From contig OW804096.1 of the NCBI GenBank assembly GCA_942159475.1, positions 139,613,442 to 139,677,441 on the forward strand: 64,000 bases of DNA, written 5' to 3'. Below the pieces are notes generated by a model. The model was not told the origin of the DNA. It saw only the letters and a program-made list of their open reading frames with translations, and made no database searches. How positions within the stretch are numbered: the first letter of the stretch is position 1; every line of letters begins with the position of its first letter. This document shows, piece by piece, positions 11,169-22,056 of this stretch. Both the position numbers and the translations under genes were made by a program. This DNA comes from Sthenelais limicola. Lineage: Eukaryota > Annelida > Polychaeta > Phyllodocida > Sigalionidae.

Positions 11169-11629
11169 CATATATATGTTGACTAATGTAGAGCTATTGT
11201 AGGAGCGGAATATGATAGAGACCGCAGGCGTGAGATCCTGGGATAGAGTTTATTACCCAAATGATACACATGAGTTGTAATATGAATGTGTCTGTTGGTG
11301 ATTGGTTAACATACATTTCTCTATGAACTATGCTGTTACCTGATCCTCTTAGTAGACTTGCATAATACTGTGATCAATTAATCAAATAAGGGTAATTAGA
11401 GTCATTCAAGTTAATAATTAAATTAAGTCATTAATACTAATGTTGTTAATCACTATTAGATCATGATTGCATAATATGATACCAACACCAACACAATGGC
11501 TTAGTTTGCTTCAGTGGAGCAGGTAGTAATGAACCGGGAGCATGTCCTCTACCCCATTCACAACCTCATCATGTTTGTGTTCTCAGCAAAAATCAAAAAC
11601 CAATCGCTCCCATTCACATAATTAGAAGA

Positions 11630-11930
11630 AACGGGGGCAAATGCAAGTGATTGAAATATTCACTTGCAAGGTTTATTACATGCGCATGTGATTTCAGGGG
11701 TGCTATTCAGGGGTGCTATTTGAAAGGTCAAATAGCACACATGTGCTATTTGAGCCGAATATCCGCATGATTGATGGGAAGTAAGGTAAAATATTATTAA
11801 AATTGACTTCTCTTGTTGATTTAGTATGTAATAGATACCTAATAGCACTCTGTTTGGTTTGTAATCAATCTCGGCGTTGGGTCAAATCGCACTCCACCCC
11901 TTTAGGGTGTCATGCGATTTGACCCAATGT
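11630..11930. repeat. Cluster of short palindromes
   Basis: Three stems lie in 300 bp. gcaagtg...cacttgc is at about 11643-11669, AATAGCACA-CA-TGTGCTATT at about 11730, and TTGGGTCAAATCGCA pairs perfectly with TGCGATTTGACCCAA across a 20-nt loop at 11876-11926. A tandem duplication (caggggtgctatt twice) sits at 11695-11720. Confidence 0.7.
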
Positions 11931-12019
11931 CTTGATCAATTACAAACCTCCATCGTGCCATTAGGTATAAGAACGGCCAGGAAACCAATTAGCGATCACC
12001 ACCGGCTAAAGTTGCCCTG

Positions 12020-12050
12020 CGAGTTGCTCGAGTTGCTCGAGTTGCTTGTT
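12020..12050. repeat. Short tandem repeat gagttgctc x3
   Basis: The 9-bp motif gagttgctc occurs three times in a row, the third copy altered. It is too short to say more. Confidence 0.7.
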
Positions 12051-12329
12051 GCAATCGACCATGAACAAATGCAGCTGTTTCACTCATACACAGCACCCAA
12101 CTTGTCCCTTTCTCTATTTTGCAAAACACGTCTTTTTGTCTTAAATTGATATAGAAAAAACAGCTGTATGTATACATGGCTCATTGCAAGGAACAACCGG
12201 CAGAGCAAAAGGTTGACAGGCCCTGACCATAAATAGTATTAGCATTTCACTGCTTTAAAGTGGGTCTTGTGGAAACCTACTATTCACATATATTTAACCT
12301 GTGGTGATCAGTTTAGTTCTCATGCATTG

Positions 12330-12564
12330 AGGTCAGAATTTCAGAAAAAACACAATCTACAGTTCTAAACATCTCTCAAATTCTACTAAATTAGAGTGAA
12401 AACTGATAAATACTAGGTATATCTGAGTATATTCTGTATTGTATTCATTCAATAAATCTGTCTGATAATGTTGAACTGTATTTTGTACCTGATTTTTGCC
12501 TTAAATGTGGGATATTTGAGGGGATTGGTGAAGACAAATTGTACATTATCTGAAGACTTGATCC
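12330..12564. mobile_element. MITE-A copy 3 (diverged, reverse)
   Basis: Recognisable order of blocks (gtcagaatttcagaaaa, tatatctgagtatatt, ttgaactgtattttg, ggggattggtgaag, attgtacattatctgaag). It belongs to a subfamily with 'agagtgaaaactgataaatact' in the middle. Confidence 0.7.
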
Positions 12565-12862
12565 TTGTGCAATGCTTACAATGATGCTCACTATGGCATT
12601 CACTTCCACCCACCCACAACCTAGTGATGGGCCAACATAATGCAAGCTGCAAACAAGTTGCACTTTTCTTTTATTAGTTGTTCTCTTGTTTTCCAGACAC
12701 CACGGTTTATCTAAATTTGTGTTTACAGATACAACCTCCACAAAATCGTTGCAAATAAAGCAACTAAAAAGGAGATGCAAAAACACAAACCAACTGACAC
12801 AGGGTCGATTTTACCTATGAAACCTTTCATTTTCATAATCTGAAATTAGGTTTTTCATTGCA

Positions 12863-13584
12863 CCAGGGTCTTTGCATGTGCCACTGTGGGAGAGAGTTAA
12901 GGCATATGCATGGATTGTTTTAGTTCAATTCTGACATATTTGAATATTTAACCACACCTTTATGAAAAATGGACCAAACATTTCACCAATATTGTTTCTT
13001 GTAGAAATGATCTATCATTGTTATGACCCAATGTACACCTTTATATGAGCAAGACCATTGTGAATGGTATGTTACAACACATGTCATTTCCTCATACTAG
13101 ACATGTACTAGGATGTACTAGGACATACTAGGATGTACAGGCTGGACAACAGCTTGTGGACACATTTCAACGTATTCATTTATACGCTAGTAAAAGATTA
13201 ACTTACCACCAAGCTTTGCTTCTGTTCAGATTTATTATAACAGCTCCAACGATTTTCAGTTAATATAGAGTAGATATTATACTCTAGGGAATATTACTTT
13301 TATTTAGTAGATACCATACACACCATGGTATCACAATGGTGGAGAAACCCGATTTAAAGATTAATTGGTACAGAAATACATTCAAAATTATATCTATAAC
13401 AAGGAGTATGGTGGGAAAGATGGAGACACGTCCCATCATACCATGTATAGAGCCTTTTACATTGAAGCACTTATAGATAAACATTCTATGCGAACATAGC
13501 GTTCTCTATAGCTTCTACTGCAACAGTCGCCCCACAATGCCTTTTGATTCAAGATTCAAAATGGCTACATGCAAGTCCCCTATT
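12863..13584. mobile_element. MITE-C copy 3 (degenerate, enlarged) next to the raftlin 3' end
   Basis: The right end (gattcaagattcaaaatggctacatgcaagtcccctatta, read in short blocks) is clear MITE-C. The left end (tttgcatgtgccactgtggg) is weaker, and the ~720-bp span implies extra sequence inside. It ends 113 bp past the raftlin stop codon and so probably contributes to the raftlin 3' UTR. Confidence 0.5.
13299..13304 (-). terminator. Candidate polyadenylation signal for raftlin
   Basis: An AATAAA hexamer on the minus strand lies about 395 bp downstream of the stop codon. Other hexamers are expected by chance in such AT-rich DNA, so this is only a candidate. Confidence 0.3.
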
Positions 13585-13696
13585 ACACCTCCAATCTCCT
13601 TCCCTTTCCTCTAAGTGTACTCGGCAAACGCTCCTAACGGTCAACCTTAACATAGGTCCAAGGTCACATCAAGGTCACATCAGTCACCTTTCATTC

Positions 13697-15244
13697 TCAA
13701 GTAAAGTCTTCTTTCCTAGTTGGAAATGTTCCTATGTGAAAGACGTCATCACTTGTGGGAAACTTGCTATAAGTTTCTTGAGGGTGATGATCAAACCTTT
13801 GCTGGGTTCCAGGGGTTTGTGGACCTTGTGGTCCTGGAATTTGGTAGTGTGTAGAAGGAAAAGACGAAGATGGTTGTGTTTCTTGATAGAATGGATTTGT
13901 TCCCTGGTATGTTGCACTTGGCGGGTTCACATGGGACATGAAGGGTGTGTGAGGAGGTGTGAGTTGGATTTTGTGTATGATGGGTTGTTGTGCTTGTTGC
14001 GATGGACCGATGTATACAGGAGTTTGTGGGACGTAATGTGGGTCGATTGTGGGTGCGGTGTGGGGCTGGCGAGCAAAATGGGGATAGGATTGTGGGGATG
14101 ATTGGGGTTGTTGCTGGGGTTGAGGGGGGTTGGAATGGGGATGGCGATGGAAAGGTTTCAAAGGGGGCGTGTGCTGGGGTGTGTGGGGATGTTGGTGAAT
14201 GAAGTGATGGTTGGATTCTTGTGAGGGTGGTAGTATTTGAGTTGGAAAGTATGGATTTTGTCTTTGTGCAGTCATTGGGGAACATGGGGTCTGTGGAGCA
14301 GATGGAGTTGGTGGCGTTTGTGGAGTAAATGGAGTTGGTGGTGTTGGTGGAGTATATGGAGTTTGTGGTGTTGGTGGAGTATATGGAGTTGGCGGTGTTG
14401 ATGGAGTATATGGAGTTTGCGGCGAATGTGGAGTTTGCGGAGAATGTGGCATATGTGGGGATGAAATTTGATGGTGCGAACTTTGTGGAGATGATGGCGT
14501 CTGATGCATTGAAGAATGAGGGTTCATTAATGGACCGGATGGGTTCTTAATGAACCCTAAAGAACCCTTTCTTTGTGCTGGTGACAGAGTGGCAGCAGGC
14601 AAAGTCTCATACACTGATGCTCCTGCTCCCTCGGAGTGAATATCATGTCCAAGATTTTGATTCAAATTCTTCTGTACATTTGGATTATCTGATGGATGAA
14701 GAAACCTGTGAGATTCTTGTGGGTTCAAGAACCTCACCCCACCAGGATGCCTAGAATGGGAAGTATGTGGACGTTCAGAACTTTCCAGAACAGTATCAGA
14801 ACTCTCAGCCCTTCGTACGGAACCATTCGGCTTCTGCCCAGGCACTATGGTATCGTCAGTGTACACATGTCTTTTCAAGTTAGGACTGAGTTTAGGTTTT
14901 AACCGTGGACTGGGACTTTTATCAATGTTCAAACTATGAGCAGTTGTCCCAGGAACTGAGCTGCTCTTGCTCTTAGCCAGCTTGAGTCCAATGATGGCGT
15001 ATTTTCCTTGCGTTCGCTCAAATTCCTCCTGAGCAAGCTGAAGGCGTAAAGCCTTGGTTTCCTCTTGGTGCTCTTTTATACAAGGTCTTTGAAAGAACAT
15101 GAGTAGTTTCATGGTATAGGTGGTGAAGGTGGACTGGGAGAGGTAAGGGGTCTGGATTATTGTCACTAACTCCCAGCCCGTTAATCCCATGCCTGCTATT
15201 ACTGGTCTCCAGTCCTTGTGCGGTCTCTCCTCATTCAAGAAGCG
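13697..15244 (-). CDS. Raftlin-family protein, terminal exon (515 codons plus stop)
   Basis: The exon starts after a CCCTCCACAG acceptor in phase 0 and ends at TGA (13697-13699). The first ~55 residues complete the raftlin core: RFLNEERPHKDW, GLTGWELVTIIQTP and MFFQRPC match the GW-L-x5-TP and FLQRPC segment of vertebrate raftlins, proteins anchored to lipid rafts by N-terminal acylation. A charged helix follows (QLAQEEFERTQGKY), then a long disordered tail rich in Pro, Ser, Thr, Gln and His. The tail includes about ten tandem PxTPxTP-type repeats (around exon residues 250-310), and mostly His/Gln/Pro after that. It ends RKEDFT. The tail is far more proline-rich than the vertebrate C-termini I know. 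Opposite-strand open frames here are shadows. Confidence 0.88.
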   Translation of the reverse strand, partial: RFLNEERPHKDWRPVIAGMGLTGWELVTIIQTPYLSQSTFTTYTMKLLMFFQRPCIKEHQEETKALRLQLAQEEFERTQGKYAIIGLKLAKSKSSSVPGTTAHSLNIDKSPSPRLKPKLSPNLKRHVYTDDTIVPGQKPNGSVRRAESSDTVLESSERPHTSHSRHPGGVRFLNPQESHRFLHPSDNPNVQKNLNQNLGHDIHSEGAGASVYETLPAATLSPAQRKGSLGFIKNPSGPLMNPHSSMHQTPSSPQSSHHQISSPHMPHSPQTPHSPQTPYTPSTPPTPYTPPTPQTPYTPPTPPTPFTPQTPPTPSAPQTPCSPMTAQRQNPYFPTQILPPSQESNHHFIHQHPHTPQHTPPLKPFHRHPHSNPPQPQQQPQSSPQSYPHFARQPHTAPTIDPHYVPQTPVYIGPSQQAQQPIIHKIQLTPPHTPFMSHVNPPSATYQGTNPFYQETQPSSSFPSTHYQIPGPQGPQTPGTQQRFDHHPQETYSKFPTSDDVFHIGTFPTRKEDFT

Positions 15245-15276
15245 CTGTGGAGGGAAAAAATTATGCATCATGATTT

Positions 15277-15365
15277 GGGTCAGATTTTCAGAAAATGTAC
15301 AATTGGCAACTGTATACATTTAGTAAATTCTGCTAAATTAGACTGCAATTTGGTCAATACTAGGT
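15277..15365. mobile_element. MITE-A fragment 33 bp upstream of the last raftlin acceptor
   Basis: GGGTCAGATTTTCAGAAAAT at 15277 continues into the MITE-A interior and breaks off near 15365. On the minus strand it lies just upstream of the acceptor at 15245, where the branch point is expected. Confidence 0.85.
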
Positions 15366-15824
15366 TACACTTTCCTTCGGTCTAGGTTACACTTTCAGGT
15401 CTATGATAAATGCATTATATTAAATCAAGAAAAATCATAATACATTATATTTTCTCTGCATTATCTATGATAACATGGTATTTCATTTGATATCAGTTAT
15501 TTATCAAAGCAAGATATAGTTTGAAATAATGTATTTACTCTATATTGACCTGTAAACCAAGGATGAATCTCAATATGTCTAGTAGCATTCAAAGTCTAGA
15601 ACTTGTTTTTGTCATTTTGCTCGCCATTTATCATATTACATGATCTGTTGAATTTCTCATATTTTCACCTCATAAAACATCTTAACTACCTCTTGTTATA
15701 AAATTATAATTTATTTCTTGTTGAAACTTTGTAACCAATTATATAGCCAAACAAGAATCTAGGCACTCAGCGGAAGAACTGATTATTCAGGATAACTGTT
15801 TGCTCAGAAGTTGAATCACCTATT
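15366..15824. other. Raftlin intron, no recognised feature
   Basis: AT-rich; a short duplicated tail (ggttacactttc twice, 15364-15393) marks the MITE-A break point. Otherwise nothing seen. Confidence 0.5.
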
Positions 15825-16239
15825 TGTGGTGTGCTTAAGGAAAATCAGTCATAAGTTGCAAAATTCATATTTTTAAAAGTCATTTAGTCACGAGATCTCC
15901 TTTTTGGAATGTTTTCCTTTTTGGAGTATCTAGTCAGATAGGTCGTATGAATACATGGACCAAATTTCAGGATAGTGTATTGAATATACTCATGCATTTC
16001 TAAGATCATCCTATGGAGTACATTTACCTACTTTACCAGTAATTGTTCACCCAACAATATTGAAAACGTCTTTTTTTTTCAGAAATAAAAATATCAAACT
16101 TGAAATATAGAAATACTTATTTAATGCCCTTAATGTTTACTATCATTGGAATCAGCTTGATCTCCCCTTTTTTGATATAATGGTATCTCAAAATCTATTT
16201 TTTGCGATTTATGACTCATTTTCCTGAAACACATCACAT
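15825..16239. mobile_element. MITE-B copy 5 with a retroposon-like tail behind it
   Basis: Full-length, about 415 bp (tgtggtgtgcttaaggaaaa ... cctgaaacacatcacat). Right after it, 16256-16285 reads gcaaataaaagaattcttga then attgaattgaa, which looks like the simple-repeat tail of a LINE/SINE. Confidence 0.82.
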
Positions 16240-16285
16240 TTGTATAAACATAAGCAAATAAAAGAATTCTTGAATTGAATTGAAA

Positions 16286-17434
16286 GCTGTATTCTTAAGT
16301 TAAAATCCATCAAGAACTAAAGATTATCTACATTTTGTTCCGTTCATTTCCTAACCATCTGAAAGAATTTAGACCAAGATTGTAGAGGATTTCTCCCCAT
16401 TGTCTTTGCTGGAAGGCTTCATAAAGGTAAACATTTAGATTTTGGTGCACGTTGAAGCTTCACATTTTTTTAATCTTTTTTAAAACGTGTTTATTTCGCC
16501 ACAATTTCCATATAATTGGTACTTTTCATTGTGCGAATTTTTTTTTACGTTAGTTATGCATCAAAATATCAAAAATATATTTTAGGTATTTAATCTTTTT
16601 GAATTGATTTTTGGTCAATGCCCACCACAATTAGCTAGTTTGTTTACAAACAGCTTTAATATAGCTACATAGTAATTCAATGTCAAGTATGTTAATTGTT
16701 TTAAAGGTATAGGTGGGTGTTCAATGCAAAATAGATTGGTCGGTGATTTGTTCATGAAACGTTCAGGGATCATTCCTGACTACATAAGAAAGCAAGAAAT
16801 GAAAAAAAAGTACATCTCATCGACTTATTTTTTTTTCTACAGCCGCTTGAAAATAACAGAGCTTTAGTATTGAAGTCTATGGAAAAATGTGGTTTTTTTC
16901 ATGTTTCATTATATAATAAAAAAATGATCGGTGACTTTTCATCAAAACTTTCTACTCATATATATGGTGTATTATGCTACCAATTTACCAAAGAAAAACT
17001 GTATGTTGACGTGGTTAAAAAAAGTTGTGGTCATTTGAAGTTGACCACATCACCCAAATTTAGTAATCAAGCACCATAATCAATGAAAATGAATCTTAAA
17101 AAACATGACTCAAAACTGCTCTAATAAAAATAAACCCTCTAGATATTGGAAATCGTACACAAATACATCTCAACTTATGATGATAACGAAATATTTCAAA
17201 GAAAAATAGGAGCCGCTAGGTGGCGTGTGTGTTGACACCCGCATATATCTTTAACATCATAATTCCGTCATTAAGTATACAGATAAAGCAAGAAATAGCA
17301 AATGTATATTTGATCGAAGAACAATAAGTACTATGATTAGATCTTACTCTGCTAGACAATGTTCATACCAACATTTATGAAACAATCGTGTAAGAATAAC
17401 ATTAACACGTTATAGGTTGCATGAAAGGAATTAC
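16286..17434. other. Raftlin intron, no recognised feature
   Basis: More than 1 kb of AT-rich intron. A plus-strand open frame at 16870-17079 has no recognisable family and is on the wrong strand for raftlin. Confidence 0.5.
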
Positions 17435-17562
17435 CTTAGATTTATGGAAATATTCAAGGATAACTCCTTCATATGCAGGATCATTGTTTTCTAATTTATC
17501 CAATGGTTTCTCAAATATCCAAATTGTATCAATGGATCTGGAAGATGATTTCATACCAAAGG
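17435..17562 (-). CDS. Raftlin-family protein, internal exon (DTIWIFEKP exon)
   Basis: 128 bp between an ATTTTCAG acceptor and an AAG|GTAATT donor. Two bases complete a codon begun by the previous exon, then FGMKSSSRSIDTIWIFEKP and a segment ending ILEYFHKSK follow, closing in phase 0. It aligns with the raftlin core stretch that in vertebrates reads roughly G-V-F-I-F-E...V-V-E-x-W. Phases on both sides match neighbouring exons exactly, which supports the model. The upstream intron (17563-22056) is almost entirely the 80-85-bp satellite. Confidence 0.87.
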
Positions 17563-17651
17563 CTGAAAATAGAAACAAGACATTTAATGTCAATTGATAT
17601 ACATAATAAAGAGTCAGGATGTCAGAAATAATAATTCTTTGCACCACATAT

Positions 17652-17885
17652 GGATCAGATTTTCAGAAAATGTACAATTGGCAGATCAACATATTTTGCA
17701 AATTCTGCTAAATTGGACTGAGAAATCATCAACACTAGGTCTATATGGGTATATTTGGTATTGCCTTGATTCAAACAGTCTGTTTGGTTATGTTGAACTG
17801 TATTTTGAAGCTCATTTTTTTCTTAAATTTGGGTGATTTGAGAGAATTGGGAAAGTGAAGTGTACATTTTCTGAAAATCTTACCC
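17652..17885. mobile_element. MITE-A copy 5 (reverse), in raftlin intron
   Basis: GGATCAGATTTTCAGAAAAT to TTTCTGAAAATCTTACCC, about 234 bp, 89 bp upstream of the exon acceptor on the minus strand. Confidence 0.85.
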
Positions 17886-18049
17886 ATTATACTTAGCCAT
17901 ATTAATATTAATATTCATTCTGCTGTATTAGGCTGGAAAATGGTAGATATTAGGCATATGTGTATATCTAAGTTCCATATGTTCATTATTGCATTGACTT
18001 TAAACTCATTTACTTATAAATCTGCAAAATACTGGAACTCCCTTGAAAC

Positions 18050-18176
18050 TGCTGCTCACTGCTGTCTTTCATGTGTGCCTTCGGCACTTGTGAAAGACAT
18101 TCACCAAAAGCCACTCACGTTTTGTGAATACGTTGTCGCATATGCTGCTCACGTTAAGTTCTATCTTAGTATACTA
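18050..18176. repeat. Hairpin-bearing repeat H, copy 1
   Basis: A stem-loop (gtctttcatgtgtgcc-ttc-ggcacttgtgaaagac) is followed by cacgttttgtgaatacgtt and ends gttctatcttagtat. The same order (hairpin, cgtgttttgtgaatccgt, gttctatcttagtat) occurs at 26485-26600. The satellite begins at the 'cttagtat' end. Confidence 0.55.
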
Positions 18177-21100
18177 CACCAGTACACTTACCATCTGCTA
18201 GTGCAGTGTTACCTATACAAATATCAGTTTATATATAGTGAGGTGGTAGTATACTACCATATGTACACTTACCATCTGCTAGTGCAGTGTTATCTATACA
18301 AATATCTATCAGTTTATATATAGTGAGGTGGTAGTATACTACCATATGTACACTTACCGTCTGCTAGTGCAGTGTTATCTATACAAATATCAGTTTATAT
18401 ATAGTGAGGTGGTAGTATACTACCATATATACACTTACCGTCTGCTAGTGCAGTGTTATCTATACAAATATCAGTTTATATATAGTGAGGTGGTAGTATA
18501 CTACCATATATACACTTACCGTCTGCTAGTGCAGTGTTATCTATACAAATATCAGTTTATATATAGTGAGATGGTAGTATACTACCATATATACACTTAC
18601 CGTCTGCTAGTGCAGTGTTATCTATACAAATATCAGTTTATATATAGTGAGGTGGTAGTATACTACCATATATACACTTACCGTCTGCTAGTGCAGTGTT
18701 ATCTATACAAATATCAGTTTATATATAGTGAGGTGGTAGTATACTACCATATATACACTTACCGTCTGCTAGTGCAGTGTTATCTATACAAATATCAGTT
18801 TATATATAGTGAGGTGGTAGTATACTACACCAGTACACTTACCATCTGCTAGTGCAGTGTTATCTATACAAATATCAGTTTATATATAGTGAGGTGGTAG
18901 TATACTACACCAGTACACTTACCATCTGCTAGTGCAGTGTTATCTATACAAATATCTATCAGTTTATATATAGTGAGGTGGTAGTATACTACACCAGTAC
19001 ACTTACCGTCTGCTAGTGCAGTGTTATCTATACAAATATCTATCAGTTTATATATAGTGAGATGGTAGTATACTACACCAGTACACTTACCATCTGCTAG
19101 TGCAGTGTTATCTATACAAATATCAGTTTATATATAGTGAGGTGGTAGTATACTACACCAGTACACTTACCATCTGCTAGTGCAGTGTTATCTATACAAA
19201 TATCAGTTTATATATAGTGAGGTGGTAGTATACTACACCAGTACACTTACCATCTGCTAGTGCAGTGTTATCTATACAAATATCAGTTTATATATAGTGA
19301 GGTGGTAGTATACTACACCAGTACACTTACCATCTGCTAGTGCAGTGTTATCTATACAAATATCTATCAGTTTATATATAGTGAGGTGGTAGTATACTAC
19401 ACCAGTACACTTACCATCTGCTAGTGCAGTGTTATCTATACAAATATCTATCAGTTTATATATAGTGAGGTGGTAGTATACTACACCAGTACACTTACCG
19501 TCTGCTAGTGCAGTGTTATCTATACAAATATCTATCAGTTTATATATAGTGAGGTGGTAGTATACTACCATATGTACACTTACCATCTGCTAGTGCAGTG
19601 TTATCTATACAAATATCAGTTTATATATAGTGAGGTGGTAGTATACTACACCAGTACACTTACCATCTGCTAGTGCAGTGTTACCTATACAAATATCAGT
19701 TTATATATAGTGAGGTGGTAGTATACTACACCAGTACACTTACCATCTGCTAGTGCAGTGTTATCTATACAAATATCTATCAGTTTATATATAGTGAGGT
19801 GGTAGTATACTACACCAGTACACTTACCGTCTGCTAGTGCAGTGTTATCTATACAAATATCTATCAGTTTATATATAGTGAGGTGGTAGTATACTACCAT
19901 ATGTACACTTACCGTCTGCTAGTGCAGTGTTATCTATACAAATATCAGTTTATATATAGTGAGGTGGTAGTATACTACCATATATACACTTACCATCTGC
20001 TAGTGCAGTGTTATCTATACAAATATCAGTTTATATATAGTGAGGTGGTAGTATACTACACCAGTACACCTACCATCTGCTAGTGCAGTGTTACCTATAC
20101 AAATATCAGTTTATATATAGTGAGGTGGTAGTATACTACACCAGTACACCTACCATCTGCTAGTGCAGTGTTACCTATACAAATATCAGTTTAGTGAGGT
20201 GGCAGTATAATACCATATGTACACAATACACTTACCGTCTGCAAGCGCAGTGTTATCTATACAAATATCTATCAGTTTATATATAGTGAGATGGTAGTAT
20301 ACTACACCAGTACACTTACCGTCTGCTAGCGCAGTGTTATCTATACAAATATCTATCAGTTTATATATAGTGAGATGGTAGTATACTACCATATGTACAC
20401 TTACCGTCTGCTAGTGCAGTGTTATCTATACAAATATCTATCAGTTTATATATAGTGAGGTGGTAGTATACTACCATATGTACACCAGTACACTTACCGT
20501 CTGCTAGTGCAGTGTTACCTATACAAATATCTATCAGTTTATATATAGTGAGGTGGTAGTATACTACCATATGTACACCAGTACACTTACCGTCTGCTAG
20601 TGCAGTGTTATCTATACAAATATCTATCAGTTTATATATAGTGAGATGGTAGTATACTACACCAGTACACTTACCGTCTGCTAGTGCAGTGTTACCTATA
20701 CAAATATCTATCAGTTTATATATAGTGAGATGGTAGTATACTACACCAGTACACTTACCGTCTGCTAGTGCAGTGTTACCTATACAAATATCTATCAGTT
20801 TATATATAGTGAGATGGTAGTATACTACCATATGTAAACTTACCGTCTGCTAGTGCAGTGTTATCTATACAAATATCAGTTTATATATAGTGAGGTGGTA
20901 GTATACTACACCAGTACACTTACCATCTGCTAGTGCAGTGTTACCTATACAAATATCAGTTTATATATAGTGAGGTGGTAGTATACTACACCAGTACACC
21001 TACCATCTGCTAGTGCAGTGTTACCTATACAAATATCAGTTTAGTGAGGTGGCAGTATAATACCATATGTACACAATACACTTACCGTCTGCAAGCGCAG

Positions 21101-22056
21101 TGTTATCTATACAAATATCTATCAGTTTATATATAGTGAGGTGGTAGTATACTACCATATGTACACTTACCATCTGCTAGTGCAGTGTTATCTATACAAA
21201 TATCAGTTAATATATAGTGAGGTGGTAGTATACTACCATATGTACACTTACCATCTGCTAGTGCAGTGTTATCTATACAAATATCAGTTTATATATAGTG
21301 AGGTGGTAGTATACTACACCAGTACACTTACCGTCTGCTAGTGCAGTGTTATCTATACAAATATCAGTTAATATATAGTGAGGTGGTAGTATACTACACC
21401 AGTACACTTACCATCTGCTAGTGCAGTGTTATCTATACAAATATCAGTTAATATATAGTGAGATGGTAGTATACTACACCAGTACACCAGTACACTTACC
21501 ATCTGCTAGTGCAGTGTTATCTATACAAATATCAGTTTATATATAGTGAGGTGGTAGTATACTACCATATGTACACTTACCGTCTGCTAGTGCAGTGTTA
21601 CCTATACAAATATCTATCAGTTTATATATTACTACCATATGTACACTTACCATCTGCTAGTGCAGTGTTATCTATACAAATATCAGTTTATATATAGTGA
21701 GGTGGTAGTATACTACACCAGTACACTTACCATCTGCTAGTGCAGTGTTATCTATACAAATATCAGTTTATATATAGTGAGGTGGTAGTATACTACCATA
21801 TGTACACTTACCGTCTGCTAGTGCAGTGTTATCTATACAAATATCAGTTTATATATAGTGAGGTGGTAGTATACTACCATATGTACACTTACCGTCTGCT
21901 AGTGCAGTGTTATCTATACAAATATCTATCGGTTTATATATAGTGAGGTGGTAGTATACTACCATATGTACACTTACCGTCTGCTAGTGCAGTGTTATCT
22001 ATACAAATAACAGTTTATATATAGTGAGGTGGTAGTATACTACACCAGTAACTTAC
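18172..22056 (-). repeat. Intronic satellite of ~80-85-bp units carrying the raftlin exon end and splice donor, about 47 units
   Basis: On the minus strand each unit contains AAACTGATAGATATTTGTAT followed by AGATAACACTGCACTAGCAG then ACGGTAAGTGTAC. The first ~43 bp are identical, or nearly so, to the last 43 bp of the raftlin exon ending at 22057 (KLIDICIDNTALAD plus one base), and GTAAGT is that exon's donor. The rest of the unit (CATATGGTAGTATACTACCA or ACTGGTGTAGTATACTACCA, then CCTCACTATATAT) is intron-derived. Variants: presence or absence of GATA (80 against 84 bp), GAC or GAT before the donor, C or T in TATAGG/AGA. A block with private variants (ggcagtataatacc, gcaagcgcag) is duplicated 850 bp apart (20171 and 21021). 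Long open frames on both strands are translations of the repeat, not genes. Confidence 0.95.

Noticed and set aside
13544..14101. Plus-strand open frame of 185 residues and other frames over the raftlin last exon
   Set aside because: They are antisense or off-frame shadows of the proline-rich raftlin tail; Trp/Cys/Gly-rich composition is the complement of CCA/ACC codons.
18328..22000. Many long open frames on both strands (e.g. 18328-18852, 20361-20831, 21740-21943)
   Set aside because: All are translations of the tandem repeat. They persist because many units are 81 or 84 bp long. No independent gene is implied.
18172..22056. CRISPR-like or centromeric satellite
   Set aside because: No unique spacers. 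The unit is derived from the neighbouring exon and lies in a single intron, which argues against a centromere.
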